64,000 bases of DNA from Acidobacteriota bacterium (GCA_018269005.1 JAFDVK010000004.1:56980-120979); one strand, 5' to 3'. Numbered from the stretch's first letter, positions 1 to 9,597 are shown. The notes: generated from the letters alone by a model not told the origin. Numbers and translations: made by a program.

Positions 1-1615
1 CGCTCGAAGGATCGTTGGTTAGATTCGTAAGATCTGATCCATCGGGCCGAACTTTGAAAATATCCCATTTTCCGTTCACTTCCTGATGAAACGCTATCCA
101 ATTGCCATCGGGCGACCACTGCGGATAATTTTCCGGGCTCGAGGTCGTAACGATCACGGCAGCCTTGCCTGTCGCCCTATCGAAGACCCGCAGTTCAGAA
201 TGATGGTCGGGATAAACCGCAGAAAAGACGATGCGCTGCCCATCCGGCGAATCTGCAGGAGTTTTGAGGTCGGCATCCGGCATTGAGACCAGAATCTCCG
301 GCCGGAAGACATCAATGTCCATCACGAAGACGTCGTCGTTGCCCTCCACATTCGAGTTATACGCGAACTTCGTTCCGTCAGGCGACCATCCGTTTCGCGA
401 AAAGTCGTGGCCTTTTGCGGTCGTAAGGCGAACGACGTTCGATCCATCCGTCCGCATCAAGTAGATGTCGGTCGTCTCGCTCTCAAAATTCGAATTGAAC
501 GAAATGAGTGTTCCATCGGGCGAGAACTTCGGGAAGGAATCGTGCCCGGCGTTGTTCGTAAGCCGTTTTACGTCCTTGCCGTCGGCCTTCATTGAATAGA
601 TCTCGTAATTTCCGTCACGATCGCTCGAAAAAACGATCGTACCGCCATCCGGAGACCAGCCCGCGTCACCGTCAAAGTTTTTGTTTGCGGTGATCTGTGT
701 GACCTTTTCGTCCTTTATTTGGTAAGTAAGCACCTCCGTGCTCTCGAGCTTTGTATCACCGAAGGCGTTCGCCTGAAACGCAAACTTACTGCCATCCGGA
801 GCCCAGGACACGTTCTCGGCGGAGAAAGGCAGTTTTTTGGGGTCGCTGCCGTCGGCTTTCGAAAGATAAGTTCCCGCACCTGAATCGCTGTATTTCCAAA
901 ACACGATCATCGTCGAATCGGGTGACCAGACGGCCTGGCGTACGTCGGGCAGATCGATCGCCTTCTGCGGTTCACCTCCATCGGGCGAGACCTTGTAGGT
1001 TCTGGGCAGATCCGGATTGGTCCAACGCGTAAAAAGGATCTGCCCGTCATTGGTCCAGCCTGTTACGTTCTCGTTCTCAGGCGTGGTCGTCAACCGTTTT
1101 GGCCCGGCATCGGTCGCTTTTATCGGCGTTTGTGTTCGATTTCGGTATCGCGAAACCCCGACAATTGCCGCGACGACGAGAAGCAGCAAAATAAGGATAG
1201 CAAGGGCAAGCTTCCAGGTCGAGATGCGTTTAGGTTCTGAGGCGATGTTTGCGGGCGTGTCCGAGGCGTCAGAATCGGCAGATACCTCGGTAACGTGAGC
1301 AAGCAGCCGGAAGCCGGCCTTCGGCACCGTTTCGATAAAACCGCGACCGTCATCCTGCGTGCCGAGAACCTTTCTTAGTGCAGAGATCGTCTGGCTGAGG
1401 TTGTTCTCTTCGACTACGGTTTCTGGCCAAAGCTTTTGGAAAAACTCTTCTTTTGAGACGATACCGCCGTTGGCTTCGACCAGAAGGATCAGGGCGTCCA
1501 GCACGCGAGTCGAAATGCGGACGCCCTCGCCATCTCGCGTCAAAAGCCGGTCTGATGGGACAAGCTCAAAGTCACCGAAGCGAAAAGTGGGCTTTTCGGG
1601 GTCGCTTTGTGCCAT
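1..1615 (-). CDS. CadC-like winged-helix / PD40-propeller membrane regulator (partial)
   Basis: Reads leftward from ATG 1615 (MAQSDPEKP...) and runs off the left edge, so about 538 N-terminal residues are present. Residues 10-105 form an OmpR/CadC-type winged helix (FRFGDFELVP opening, RKVLG and GFRLL segments). A single membrane span lies at about 133-153. Beyond it come repeated WSPDG/FSPDG motifs, typical of TolB-type PD40 beta-propeller blades. In known relatives the cytoplasmic head binds DNA and the propeller lies outside the membrane, so this is probably a one-component membrane regulator. Its ligand and targets cannot be told; the divergent gene at 1785 is a possible target by position only. 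Confidence 0.85.
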   Translation of the reverse strand, partial: MAQSDPEKPTFRFGDFELVPSDRLLTRDGEGVRISTRVLDALILLVEANGGIVSKEEFFQKLWPETVVEENNLSQTISALRKVLGTQDDGRGFIETVPKAGFRLLAHVTEVSADSDASDTPANIASEPKRISTWKLALAILILLLLVVAAIVGVSRYRNRTQTPIKATDAGPKRLTTTPENENVTGWTNDGQILFTRWTNPDLPRTYKVSPDGGEPQKAIDLPDVRQAVWSPDSTMIVFWKYSDSGAGTYLSKADGSDPKKLPFSAENVSWAPDGSKFAFQANAFGDTKLESTEVLTYQIKDEKVTQITANKNFDGDAGWSPDGGTIVFSSDRDGNYEIYSMKADGKDVKRLTNNAGHDSFPKFSPDGTLISFNSNFESETTDIYLMRTDGSNVVRLTTAKGHDFSRNGWSPDGTKFAYNSNVEGNDDVFVMDIDVFRPEILVSMPDADLKTPADSPDGQRIVFSAVYPDHHSELRVFDRATGKAAVIVTTSSPENYPQWSPDGNWIAFHQEVNGKWDIFKVRPDGSDLTNLTNDPSS

Positions 1616-1784
1616 ATTCATAAAGAATTCAGAACTTTTCAGATTATTCTAAAGTCTTTTCAGGGTATTTTCCAGCAAAATCGAAGACATTGAACGTCTG
1701 TACTAAGCTTGGCCACCTATCCGCGGCCGAGACCCGCTCAGTATGACCGGCGAACAATAACCACAAACCATTTTTGAGAACACA

Positions 1785-3692
1785 ATGAAGACAGCTTTTC
1801 TCCTTTCCTGTTTGGCAATTTTTACATTGATATCGGCTCAGGCCGCCCCGGCCCAGGAACAGCAGAGGCCCGCCGCTCCGCCCACGCCTTTCACCTATCA
1901 GGGAAAGCTGGTGCTGCCTAACGGCCTTCCGGCGAACGGGAATTTTGACTTCATCGTTACCGTATATGACGCCGCGACCGGCGGAACCGCGACCGCCCAG
2001 ATCGAGATCGACACCGTCAACGTGGTTGACGGCATTTTCACTCTATCTTTGCCATTTCCTGCGAACAGGTTCGAATCGGACGAAAGCTATCTCGATGTGC
2101 AGGTGCGTGCGGAAGGCGGTACGGCATTCAGCCAACTTTCACCGCGGTTGAGGATCGGTTCGGTCCCTTTGGCAAAGATCTCCGAGACGTCAGGGGCGCT
2201 TAGCTGTACGGGCTGCATCACGGACGGCCAGATCGTCTCGATCGCAGGCTCAAAAATCACGGGCAGCGTCGCGAATGCGGTCAATGCCGTAAATGCCACA
2301 AATGCGACGAACGCGGTAACAGCTCAGACGGCCCTGAATGCCGTCGATCTGACGAATGCACAAACGGTCGGCGGAAATAAGACGTTCACCGGCATCTTAA
2401 GCGGCAACGGATCGGGCCTGTTGAATGTTCCCGGCACGCTGAAATGGAACGTGAGTTCAGCAAACAGCGTTCAACTCCAGTCGAACAATGGTTATGTACT
2501 GACCAATTCGGCGGGTTCGGCGACGGTTACGCTTCCGGCCTCGCCGAACGTCGGTGATGTCGTCCGCGTGATCGAAAAAGGAACAGGCGGCTTTACGCTC
2601 GCGATGAACTCCGGCCAATCGATCCTCGATTGGGCAACGACGCATCAGGAGACGATATGGACGCGTCAATACACCACGAACGCGTTTCCAGCCACTTCGG
2701 TCTATGCCGCGATTGCCTCTTCGTCTGACGGCACTAGGCTCGCAACCGTGGAGTACCCAGGATATCTGATAACTTCGCAGAACAGCGGGCAAACGTGGAC
2801 GAGCCCGATGCCCAGCGACCAACGCAACTACACCAGCGTCGCGATGTCGAGCGACGGGTCGAAGATGATCACAGGCGTCGAGGGCGGCTACCTATACACT
2901 TCGACCGATTGGGGAGTAACGTGGACTCCCCGCTTCGCCGATGCGGGCCGAAGTTGGTACTCGGTGGCTATGTCATCTGACGGAAGTAAGCTGTACGCCG
3001 CCAACAATCAAGGCGTGTATTCATCGACGAACGGCGGCGTATCGTGGACACAGCGGAAAACAGCGGTTCATATCGGATATCTCGCGGCATCAGCGGATGG
3101 CGCGAAGCTTGTGTTCGCCGAAAACCTCGGAGATGTTTGGACCTCGACCGATTCCGGTGCGACGTGGACGGACAGGCTTACTATTTCACCATATAACCAG
3201 TGGCAGTCGGTCGCCTCAAGTTCGGACGGCTCAAAGCTTGTCGCCGTCTCTGATCCGGGGTACTTATGGCTCTCGTCCGATTCGGGTGTTACATGGACGC
3301 AAAAGCTTATTAGCCCGTCGGGGGCAAATACGGCTTGGGCATCGGTCTCGATGTCCTCGGACGGAACTCGAATTGCAGCGGCCGTATCTACCCTAAGCGG
3401 CATCTATCCCGGCAAAGTACTCATCTCGTACGACGGCGGAAACTCCTGGACACCGACCGGAGTCGGCACAAGCTGGAATGCTATTACCGTTGCCGGAAAT
3501 GGATCGAGGATCTCGGCTGCAATGTATGACGGCGTCCTGAATAAGCTATACTCCGGGCCGATCTCCACAACGATGATCGTCGATACGATCACCGGCATAA
3601 AGGACTCGGCGGTCGAGCTCGTTTACATCGGCAATAATCAGTTCGCGATGGTCAGTTCGAATGGAATGACGATCCCGCCGCATAATTATTGA
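1785..3692 (+). CDS. Secreted protein with tail-fibre-like stalk and BNR-type repeats
   Basis: 635 residues with a clear signal peptide (about 1-24, ending AQAAPAQ). After it come a beta-rich FTYQGKL domain (about 35-145), then a low-complexity Asn/Ala/Thr stretch with a GNGSGLLN motif resembling phage tail-fibre or trimeric adhesin stalks. Residues from about 290 on hold seven repeats with SSDGSKL and TSxDSGxTW cores, as in BNR/sialidase-like or YCF48-type propellers. This suggests an exported, perhaps surface-attached, seven-bladed propeller; no catalytic residues were identified. It heads a run of four + strand genes for exported proteins with short gaps. Function unknown. Confidence 0.8.
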   Translation: MKTAFLLSCLAIFTLISAQAAPAQEQQRPAAPPTPFTYQGKLVLPNGLPANGNFDFIVTVYDAATGGTATAQIEIDTVNVVDGIFTLSLPFPANRFESDESYLDVQVRAEGGTAFSQLSPRLRIGSVPLAKISETSGALSCTGCITDGQIVSIAGSKITGSVANAVNAVNATNATNAVTAQTALNAVDLTNAQTVGGNKTFTGILSGNGSGLLNVPGTLKWNVSSANSVQLQSNNGYVLTNSAGSATVTLPASPNVGDVVRVIEKGTGGFTLAMNSGQSILDWATTHQETIWTRQYTTNAFPATSVYAAIASSSDGTRLATVEYPGYLITSQNSGQTWTSPMPSDQRNYTSVAMSSDGSKMITGVEGGYLYTSTDWGVTWTPRFADAGRSWYSVAMSSDGSKLYAANNQGVYSSTNGGVSWTQRKTAVHIGYLAASADGAKLVFAENLGDVWTSTDSGATWTDRLTISPYNQWQSVASSSDGSKLVAVSDPGYLWLSSDSGVTWTQKLISPSGANTAWASVSMSSDGTRIAAAVSTLSGIYPGKVLISYDGGNSWTPTGVGTSWNAITVAGNGSRISAAMYDGVLNKLYSGPISTTMIVDTITGIKDSAVELVYIGNNQFAMVSSNGMTIPPHNY

Positions 3693-3714
3693 GACATCGT
3701 AAAGACACATAACT

Positions 3715-4212
3715 ATGAGATACGAAAAGCTCTTGTTTATTTTGATGCTGCCGCTCCTCGCTTCGGCAGCGGCCTCCGCACAGACCTACACGATCCAACG
3801 ACAGATCATTGCCGATGGCGGCGGTACGATGTCATCGGCGGAATATACGCTCGACAGCACGATCGGGATCCCGACCGCCGGTGACCAGCAATCTGTCGGG
3901 AACGAGAACGCGCACGTTGGATTTTGGTTCCATGAGGTCGCACCCACGGCAGCAGCGGTCTCTATCAGCGGCCGCGTTGTTGATGCACTCGGGCGAGGCA
4001 TTCCCGGAGCGTTTCTCGTGCTCACTGATACGGCCGGACTCAAAAAGACCGTTCTTACAGGCGCTTTCGGCTACTACCGGTTTGACGATGTCGTGTCGGG
4101 CCAAGCGTTCGTGCTTTCGATCTCCGCAAAACAACGGCATTTCGCAAATCCGAGTATAATGCTCCAAACCGGCGATGAGATACGGGATCTTGATTTCATT
4201 GCCCTTCCATAG
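3715..4212 (+). CDS. Secreted protein with carboxypeptidase-regulatory-like domain
   Basis: 165 residues: signal peptide (1-22, ending ASA), a region with the pattern AEYTLDSTIG...GFW that often precedes such domains, then from about residue 82 a CarboxypepD_reg-like beta sandwich (SGRVVDALGRGIPGAFL...GYYRFDDV). This Ig-like fold is common in exported adhesin-type proteins of Acidobacteria and Bacteroidetes and has no enzymatic role of its own. It begins 22 bases after the propeller gene and is probably co-transcribed with it. Exact role unknown. Confidence 0.75.
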   Translation: MRYEKLLFILMLPLLASAAASAQTYTIQRQIIADGGGTMSSAEYTLDSTIGIPTAGDQQSVGNENAHVGFWFHEVAPTAAAVSISGRVVDALGRGIPGAFLVLTDTAGLKKTVLTGAFGYYRFDDVVSGQAFVLSISAKQRHFANPSIMLQTGDEIRDLDFIALP

Positions 4213-4243
4213 ACTTTGGAAAGATCCACGACGGAGGAATCCC

Positions 4244-5521
4244 ATGAGACTGAAACTGACATTATTGCTTATCATTTTGATCCTTACGACATCTGTATTC
4301 GCCGACTGGAAGCTCTCGCAGCGGACGAAACAGGCCGGTCAAAAGACCGGTATGATCTCAACCATCTACAGCAAGGGCGTGAGAATGCGCACCGAGATGA
4401 AGGTCGAGATGGATGCAGAGACTGAGGCCGCGATGAAGGAGATGGGCTCGATGATGGCGGGAATGATGCCCGAGATGCCGGTCACGGTTACGCAATGCGA
4501 CCTCAAACAGGACCTTTTCCTGAGCGAGGTGAACAAACAGTTCTACGTCGATTATTACGACTGGTCGAGTCTGCCGCCCGAAAAGCTCGCTCGCCGCGGC
4601 AATCAGAAAATTACGATCAAGGGAACGATGACCATGGACTCGTGGTTCGTCGATTCAGGAAAGCGGCAGAAGATGTTCGGTCTCGATGCCAAATGGGGAA
4701 AGCTGACCCAGACGATAGAGACCTCGCCCGACGCCTGCCAGGTTTCGCCGCCAACCAAAATGGAGATGGAAGGCTGGTTCGTCGTTCTTTCCCTCGAGAG
4801 TCAATCCTGCCCGACGCACCGTCCACCGCCGGCAACGGGCGGTTGTATGCCGAAGATGATCTACAAGCGGACGGCCTCTCCCGGATTTATGCTTAGCGGC
4901 ACGACAAAGACGTACACGAACGGCAAGCTCGTCGGAACTTCCGAGATCGAGACGCTCGATCTTTCGAAAGCAACGCTCGCCCAGTCGCTCTTTGACGTCC
5001 CGCCGGCACCGTGGATCGAGGTCGAGTCGATGGAATCTCTGATGAAGAAGCAGCGGAATATCGACACGACCGCAAAGACCGTGTTCAGGGACGGCAGCAA
5101 AGCTCAAAAGACGATCGCGATCGACTATTTCTCGGGCAAGGCAAACAAGGTCGATCAGGACGCTCTTCGAAATTATGTCTCGGGCAAAGTAAGTTCGATC
5201 GGAATGAGCGGATATTTGGTCTCCTCGGCGGCCGACATCTCGGGCGGCAAGTTCGCGAATGTGATCGGCGTCGAGATCAAGAAGACAAAAGAATCGGGTG
5301 CTGCGAAACTCGGCGGACTTTTCGGCAAGGTAACAGGCAACACGGATGGGGCGAAAGCAGGAAATTCGAGCGCGGAGATCGTCGTAACGCTCTACGCGAG
5401 CGACGGCACGACCGTGGTCGCTTCAATGCCGGCAACTGCTGAGGTGAAAGGTTCACCGGACGATGCCGTGAGAGCAGCGATCGATCAGGTGATCGGGAAC
5501 CTTCTCGCAAAAGTGAAATAG
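4244..5521 (+). CDS. Secreted hypothetical protein
   Basis: 425 residues from ATG 4244, chosen because it gives a clean signal peptide (MRLKLTLLLIILILTTSVFA) and has GGAGG at 4232-4236. A start 23 codons upstream would put charged residues before the leader. The N-terminal half (VRMRTEMKVEM..., Met-rich, Cys pairs) resembles the DUF4412-type exported proteins. The last 150 residues have a repeated beta/alpha pattern (VIGVEIKKTK...AEIVVTLYASDG...DDAVRAAID), loosely like CsgG/LpoB-type domains. Both assignments are weak. Sits in the exported-protein run. Confidence 0.7.
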   Translation: MRLKLTLLLIILILTTSVFADWKLSQRTKQAGQKTGMISTIYSKGVRMRTEMKVEMDAETEAAMKEMGSMMAGMMPEMPVTVTQCDLKQDLFLSEVNKQFYVDYYDWSSLPPEKLARRGNQKITIKGTMTMDSWFVDSGKRQKMFGLDAKWGKLTQTIETSPDACQVSPPTKMEMEGWFVVLSLESQSCPTHRPPPATGGCMPKMIYKRTASPGFMLSGTTKTYTNGKLVGTSEIETLDLSKATLAQSLFDVPPAPWIEVESMESLMKKQRNIDTTAKTVFRDGSKAQKTIAIDYFSGKANKVDQDALRNYVSGKVSSIGMSGYLVSSAADISGGKFANVIGVEIKKTKESGAAKLGGLFGKVTGNTDGAKAGNSSAEIVVTLYASDGTTVVASMPATAEVKGSPDDAVRAAIDQVIGNLLAKVK

Positions 5522-5532
5522 TTGAGGCCTGT

Positions 5533-7755
5533 ATGAAGAACATTGCCCTATCGTTGTCCATTCTGCTCGTTCTCTGTATCGCATCATTCGGGCAGCCGCA
5601 GCGTCGGACAGGCCCGCCGATCGTTCGCGGTCCCGCTCCGGCACCGAAAGTGAAAGTCGTTCCAGTCAATGACCCGCTGAATGACTTCGCGAAGAAAGGT
5701 CTCCCGCGAGCGTATGTCTTCGGCGGCGACCCGAACGCGGCACTTGCCCGTCAAGCTGCGACGATGATCCTTAGCGACGACGAGAATTCCCTTTCTGCAT
5801 TGATCGGTGCTCTGCAGACCGCGGGCTTTCACATCATCAACGAGGATCAGAAGATCCTCTTCAAGCCTTCACAAGCGAACGGAACGGCATTCTTCGACTA
5901 TGAGGTTGCGGGAATGCTCCGTTCGAGCAATATGGGCTTCGTTACGAGCCTCGACAAGTTCGCGACGGTCGTAAAAGGCGATTCTGCGATCCTCAAGAAC
6001 CTCGATATCGCGGGCAGGATGCTGTCGGACCTCAAGGCCGCGCGTTCCGGCAAGGACGCGCAGAATAAGTTTCTCGCCGAGCTGATCTTTGCGCTCGGCG
6101 GGACGTCGGGCATTGCGACACCACAGTCGAACATCAATATGCTTCAGATGTCGCTCATTGAGCGGCGCTACCTCGGCGATATGGCAGCCGCTTACGAGGA
6201 AATGGCGGGCGGCGTCTCGCTTTTCGACCGCAGGTTCGATCCCGACCTTGCCGGCGTCAAGTTCGTCAAAGCTAGCTTCAACGGGATGCCGTCGGTCTTC
6301 GCAACGCGAAATGCGGCCGCCGACGATTCACCTTGTCCGACGATTGATACTGCCGCAGAGGCACAGGGCTATAAGAAAAAAGGCGAGAAGATCCTGAAGA
6401 TGTTCGGGTTCGAGCATCCGGGGAAAGCCGCCATTGGTGAGTATTTCAAAGATGCGGCGAAGGGTGTCGAGCTTGCGAATACGATCACATCATACCTCAA
6501 GCTTATCGCGGCAAATCTCTTCATCGAGATCGAGGTTGATGTGCCGAATGCCCCGATCGTCCGCACCAAAAGCAGCCAATACATCGACCGGGCTGAGGAA
6601 CGCACGATCACGGCCACATTCAAGCGCTACTTTCCGAATTCGGCACAGATAAACTGCGTCGCAAAGGTCATTAAGATGGCGACCGGTGCGGAATTGGACG
6701 TGCCTGAAGAAGGTGTCCTGAAAGACGTTCCCGTTAAATGGGAACCGCTCGATCGGGCGGAGAATTCCCCTTTGTATATGGACGCTGTCGATCGGAAGAA
6801 TCTGGATCTTTCTAAGCAATTCACCGACGAACAGGGACAGAATAAGATCAAGGCGACCGGCAAAGAACAGAGAAAAGACCTTCGAAAGATCGCAGTAGCG
6901 CCCGTGCCGAAGAAAGACCGCTGGCGAGTCGCGGTCGCGACAGAGAAGATGGACGCGAACAAGGATATCCCAAAGATCATTTGGGGTTCGCTCGATCTTA
7001 AGAACGGCGGTATTCTCGGCTATCTGATCGGCGTCGTCCCTGATGTGCTCGCGAAGATGGCGTTGAAGACATATCGCGTCGATATTCCGGTCAAAGATTG
7101 GGAACCGTGTACCGCCGATTGGGGCGGCACGGTCCAATATACACGCAACCTCCGCAAGACCGAGAGCGTAAAGTCCAACCGCTCGCCCGGAATGAATTCC
7201 GCCGGCGACGGTACAAAGACAATCGATATTCACGAGGACGTTCTCGTTACGCTGAACCCGCGTACGGAAGAAGAGATCGCCGCAAAAGCGGAACGAAAAC
7301 CGGCCGACCTCGATATTTACGGCTACTACTCGACAAAATTCGAAGGCAAACGCGAAAATGACCCGTGCTGCGGCAAGACCGAGGGCAATTTCACGACCTC
7401 ATTCGTCTCCGGCACGGACATCACTTTCGAGGGCAAGTCTAAATACAGCTTCGGATTGAGTTTCAGGGGTGGTGACACCGATTATCAGCTAGGCTTCACT
7501 CTCACGACCGGGCCGCTCAAGTCAAAGGTCCACGACTACGAAAGGGTCGATGAGACAACGTGCGACCTCGAAAAAGGGCACGACGAAATGTCAGAGAGCA
7601 CTGCCTGGATACAGGCGACGCTTTCGGACGGAAGGTATCCGACAATGTACTTGAGCGACGGCGTGCAGCTCGTCGGCAGCAAAACATATCAGGAAGCCGA
7701 TGGTTCGACAATTTCGTGGGAATGGGAACTGAGCCGGTGCAAGCCTGCCCGTTGA
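5533..7755 (+). CDS. Secreted hypothetical protein, 740 aa
   Basis: Begins 11 bases after the preceding stop, with GAGG at 5523-5526, so probably in the same transcript. Residues 1-20 are a signal peptide, followed by a Pro/Arg-rich linker. I recognise no family. The central part is mixed alpha/beta with a FPNSAQINCVAKVIKM segment. The C-terminal third is beta-rich with several Cys (DPCCGKTE, TTCDLEK, SRCKPAR), consistent with a disulfide-containing periplasmic or extracellular domain. No membrane anchor was seen. Function unknown. Confidence 0.7.
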   Translation: MKNIALSLSILLVLCIASFGQPQRRTGPPIVRGPAPAPKVKVVPVNDPLNDFAKKGLPRAYVFGGDPNAALARQAATMILSDDENSLSALIGALQTAGFHIINEDQKILFKPSQANGTAFFDYEVAGMLRSSNMGFVTSLDKFATVVKGDSAILKNLDIAGRMLSDLKAARSGKDAQNKFLAELIFALGGTSGIATPQSNINMLQMSLIERRYLGDMAAAYEEMAGGVSLFDRRFDPDLAGVKFVKASFNGMPSVFATRNAAADDSPCPTIDTAAEAQGYKKKGEKILKMFGFEHPGKAAIGEYFKDAAKGVELANTITSYLKLIAANLFIEIEVDVPNAPIVRTKSSQYIDRAEERTITATFKRYFPNSAQINCVAKVIKMATGAELDVPEEGVLKDVPVKWEPLDRAENSPLYMDAVDRKNLDLSKQFTDEQGQNKIKATGKEQRKDLRKIAVAPVPKKDRWRVAVATEKMDANKDIPKIIWGSLDLKNGGILGYLIGVVPDVLAKMALKTYRVDIPVKDWEPCTADWGGTVQYTRNLRKTESVKSNRSPGMNSAGDGTKTIDIHEDVLVTLNPRTEEEIAAKAERKPADLDIYGYYSTKFEGKRENDPCCGKTEGNFTTSFVSGTDITFEGKSKYSFGLSFRGGDTDYQLGFTLTTGPLKSKVHDYERVDETTCDLEKGHDEMSESTAWIQATLSDGRYPTMYLSDGVQLVGSKTYQEADGSTISWEWELSRCKPAR

Positions 7756-7862
7756 GCGGTCAGACCTTGCTTTTGATGCGAGCAATCCTGTAATATTGAC
7801 TTTGTCGTAAGGATTCGTCTGCGAGGCGAACCTGATTTTAGAACGGGAGAAATTACAAATAG

Positions 7863-8219
7863 ATGTCAGCAGTTGCAGCACCTAGCATTGAGTTGAACGT
7901 TACCGCGAACGCGGCCGACGAGATCAAGAAATTCATCGCGGCAGAGGATGATCTGCCGGAGACCGCAGGACTTCGCGTGCGTGTCGTACCGGGCGGATGC
8001 TCGGGTTTCCAGTACAGCCTTAATGTTGAGGAAGAATCGCGTCAGGGCGATTGTCTCGTGGATAGCCAGGGTATCAAGTTCTTCGTCGATATGTTCTCGG
8101 CACAGTATCTGAACGGCATAACGATCGACTATACGACGAATATGATGGGTTCCGGCTTCACTTTCGAGAATCCGAATGCCTCGGGCGGCTGCGGATGCGG
8201 CACGTCTTTCTCGGCGTAG
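7863..8219 (+). CDS. erpA: HesB/IscA-type iron-sulfur cluster carrier
   Basis: 118 residues of the A-type carrier family, which hands Fe-S clusters to apoproteins. The three ligand cysteines are visible in VVPGGCSGFQY and the C-terminal GGCGCGTSF. The AADEIKKFI opening and the FVD segment before the second half are also family-typical. Length matches IscA/SufA/ErpA (107-122). No isc or suf partner is adjacent, so the sub-family is open; ErpA or SufA is the likeliest label. It is monocistronic, ending at a strong terminator. Confidence 0.88.
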   Translation: MSAVAAPSIELNVTANAADEIKKFIAAEDDLPETAGLRVRVVPGGCSGFQYSLNVEEESRQGDCLVDSQGIKFFVDMFSAQYLNGITIDYTTNMMGSGFTFENPNASGGCGCGTSFSA

Positions 8220-8243
8220 GACGTTATCGATCAACAAAAAAAT

Positions 8244-8281
8244 GCGCGGCTTCGAGAGATTCGAGGCCGCGCTTCTTTTTT
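8244..8281 (+). terminator. Rho-independent terminator after the IscA-type gene
   Basis: GCGCGGC (8244-8250) pairs with GCCGCGC (8266-8272), with TTCGA/TCGA pairing inside, followed by TTCTTTTTTT. It lies 24 bases past the stop at 8219. Confidence 0.88.
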
Positions 8282-8613
8282 CCGGGAAAGCAGCGTCGAT
8301 TGTCCGTATCTTAGTTCATCCAAGATAACTGAAGGCAAGCAAAAGCGCTCATACCGAGGTAGAGTTGGCGGCAGAGGTCCGCGCAAAAACCTGTTTTTCC
8401 CGCTTGCCAACCCCGTTTTCAATACGCCATAATACTTACTGCGGCCGACATCCGACTTCCCTGCACTATCGGATGGCCGTAAATGAAAAAAGAAGATCTT
8501 GGGAAAAGGCCCGCATTAGCGGTTTCCTTTTAATAGGCAAGTTTTTTTTCTTGCCATCCTCGTTTCTCACGATCTTTCGAAAATAAGCAAAAACTGAGAG
8601 GAAAAAACCGTAG
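8282..8613 (+). promoter_or_regulatory. 332-base leader with three hairpins before the NlpC/P60 gene
   Basis: No convincing gene. Three consecutive stems lie on the + strand. In 8443-8478, CATCCGA pairs TCGGATG with GGC/GCC outside. In 8502-8527, GGAAA/TTTCC encloses CCGC-ATTA-GCGG. In 8536-8555, GGCAAG/CTTGCC has an all-T loop. Cell-wall hydrolase genes of this kind are sometimes controlled by c-di-AMP (ydaO) riboswitches, but I could not match that consensus. The last stem is followed by further T-rich sequence rather than a clean U-run. A start-proximal GAGAGGAAA (8597-8605) serves as ribosome-binding site. Confidence 0.35.
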
Positions 8614-9309
8614 ATGAATTTTAAGAAGTTATTCTTGCTTTCGGTGTGCGCGGCAGTTACCGCGGGCATTTCGACAGCACCGGCCGCAGCACAGGACCGA
8701 GCCCGCGTCGTGAGATCGACATCGAGCCAACCGACGAACCTTCCGTCCGAGCCTTCTGCTCCGCCAGTCCAAAGAACGACTTCTTCTCGTCCGACCCTCA
8801 CAAGCCCGATCATTCTCGTCAAACCTCAGCCAGCCGCTCCGCTTGTCAAGAAAACTGCTTCATCGCGTGCCGTAAACAATTACACGTCAGCGCTCACCGC
8901 GGGACGCACGGCGTATAGCGCAAGCGTCAGCGATATGATCTATCAGGGCATTATGGCCCGCTGGGGCATTCCGTATCGTTACGGTTCGACCGGCCCGAAT
9001 ACCTATGATTGTTCGGGATTCGTCTGGAGCGTATTCAACGATGCGGGCATCAATTTCACGCGTGCGAGTGCACGCTCGCTTTGGGCACAATCAGAACCGG
9101 TCTATGGCGACGACCGCTTCAAGTTCGGTACGCTTGTCTTCTTGAACGGCCTCGGCCATATGGGCATCGTTGCTGACGAGAACGGCTTTTTCCACGCGTC
9201 ATCGAGCAAAGGCATCACGTATTCGCCTTTCAAAGGATATTGGGAAAACCGCATCGTCGGCTTCCGCCGACTCCCGGTCGAAGCGACATCTGCAGCAGAT
9301 ATCCACTAA
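8614..9309 (+). CDS. NlpC/P60 family cell-wall endopeptidase
   Basis: 231 residues: signal peptide 1-27 (ending PAAAQ), a Ser/Thr/Pro-rich linker to about 100, then a C40 cysteine-peptidase domain. The catalytic Cys is C133 in YDCSGFVWSVF, the His is H182 in GHMGIV, and the third polar residue is probably H194. The preceding RYG motif is also typical. Such enzymes cut gamma-D-Glu-meso-DAP bonds in peptidoglycan stems. No LysM or SH3b binding domain is present. Single gene with its own leader and terminator. Confidence 0.88.
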   Translation: MNFKKLFLLSVCAAVTAGISTAPAAAQDRARVVRSTSSQPTNLPSEPSAPPVQRTTSSRPTLTSPIILVKPQPAAPLVKKTASSRAVNNYTSALTAGRTAYSASVSDMIYQGIMARWGIPYRYGSTGPNTYDCSGFVWSVFNDAGINFTRASARSLWAQSEPVYGDDRFKFGTLVFLNGLGHMGIVADENGFFHASSSKGITYSPFKGYWENRIVGFRRLPVEATSAADIH

Positions 9310-9329
9310 TCGAAACAAAAGCGTTCAGC

Positions 9330-9374
9330 AAAATGCCTGCGAGACCGATCAAGAGTTTCGCAGGCATTTTCTAT
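9330..9374. terminator. Bidirectional terminator between convergent genes
   Basis: AAAATGCCTGCGAGA pairs with TTTCGCAGGCATTTT (9356-9370) around an 11-base loop. The A-rich and T-rich edges let it stop both the NlpC/P60 transcript (+) and the accC operon (-). Confidence 0.9.
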
Positions 9375-9387
9375 TTCGCTTGATCCG

Positions 9388-9597
9388 CTATCCGATGAAT
9401 CCCGGCCTGATCGCCGCATCTTTCACCTCGTATATCGCGGCGACCTTGTCGATCGCAACATACGCAACGCGTTCATCCTCACCACGCAGATATACGACGC
9501 CGTCCTTTACGTCAACGATATCGCCGCGAAAATTTACGTTCGTCTGACACGCGACATCGACCTTCTTTCCCATCAACTGCTTTAGTAATTCTTCCAT
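9388..9597 (-). CDS. Small Sm/SH3-like protein at the end of the accC operon
   Basis: 69 residues starting MEELLKQLMGKKVDV at 9597; GGGATC lies just upstream on the coding strand. A longer form from 9660 would overlap accC and lacks a recognisable start region. The pattern of short beta strands with turns (VACQTNVNFRGDIVDVKDG, VVYLRG, VAYVAIDKVAAI) suggests a small barrel of the LSm/SH3 type. Such stand-alone proteins are common in this phylum. It starts 20 bases after accC and is followed by the operon's terminator. Function unknown. Confidence 0.65.
   Translation of the reverse strand: MEELLKQLMGKKVDVACQTNVNFRGDIVDVKDGVVYLRGEDERVAYVAIDKVAAIYEVKDAAIRPGFIG

Noticed and set aside
8282..8613. 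ydaO (c-di-AMP) riboswitch
   Set aside because: Genomic context fits but the conserved core sequence could not be found.
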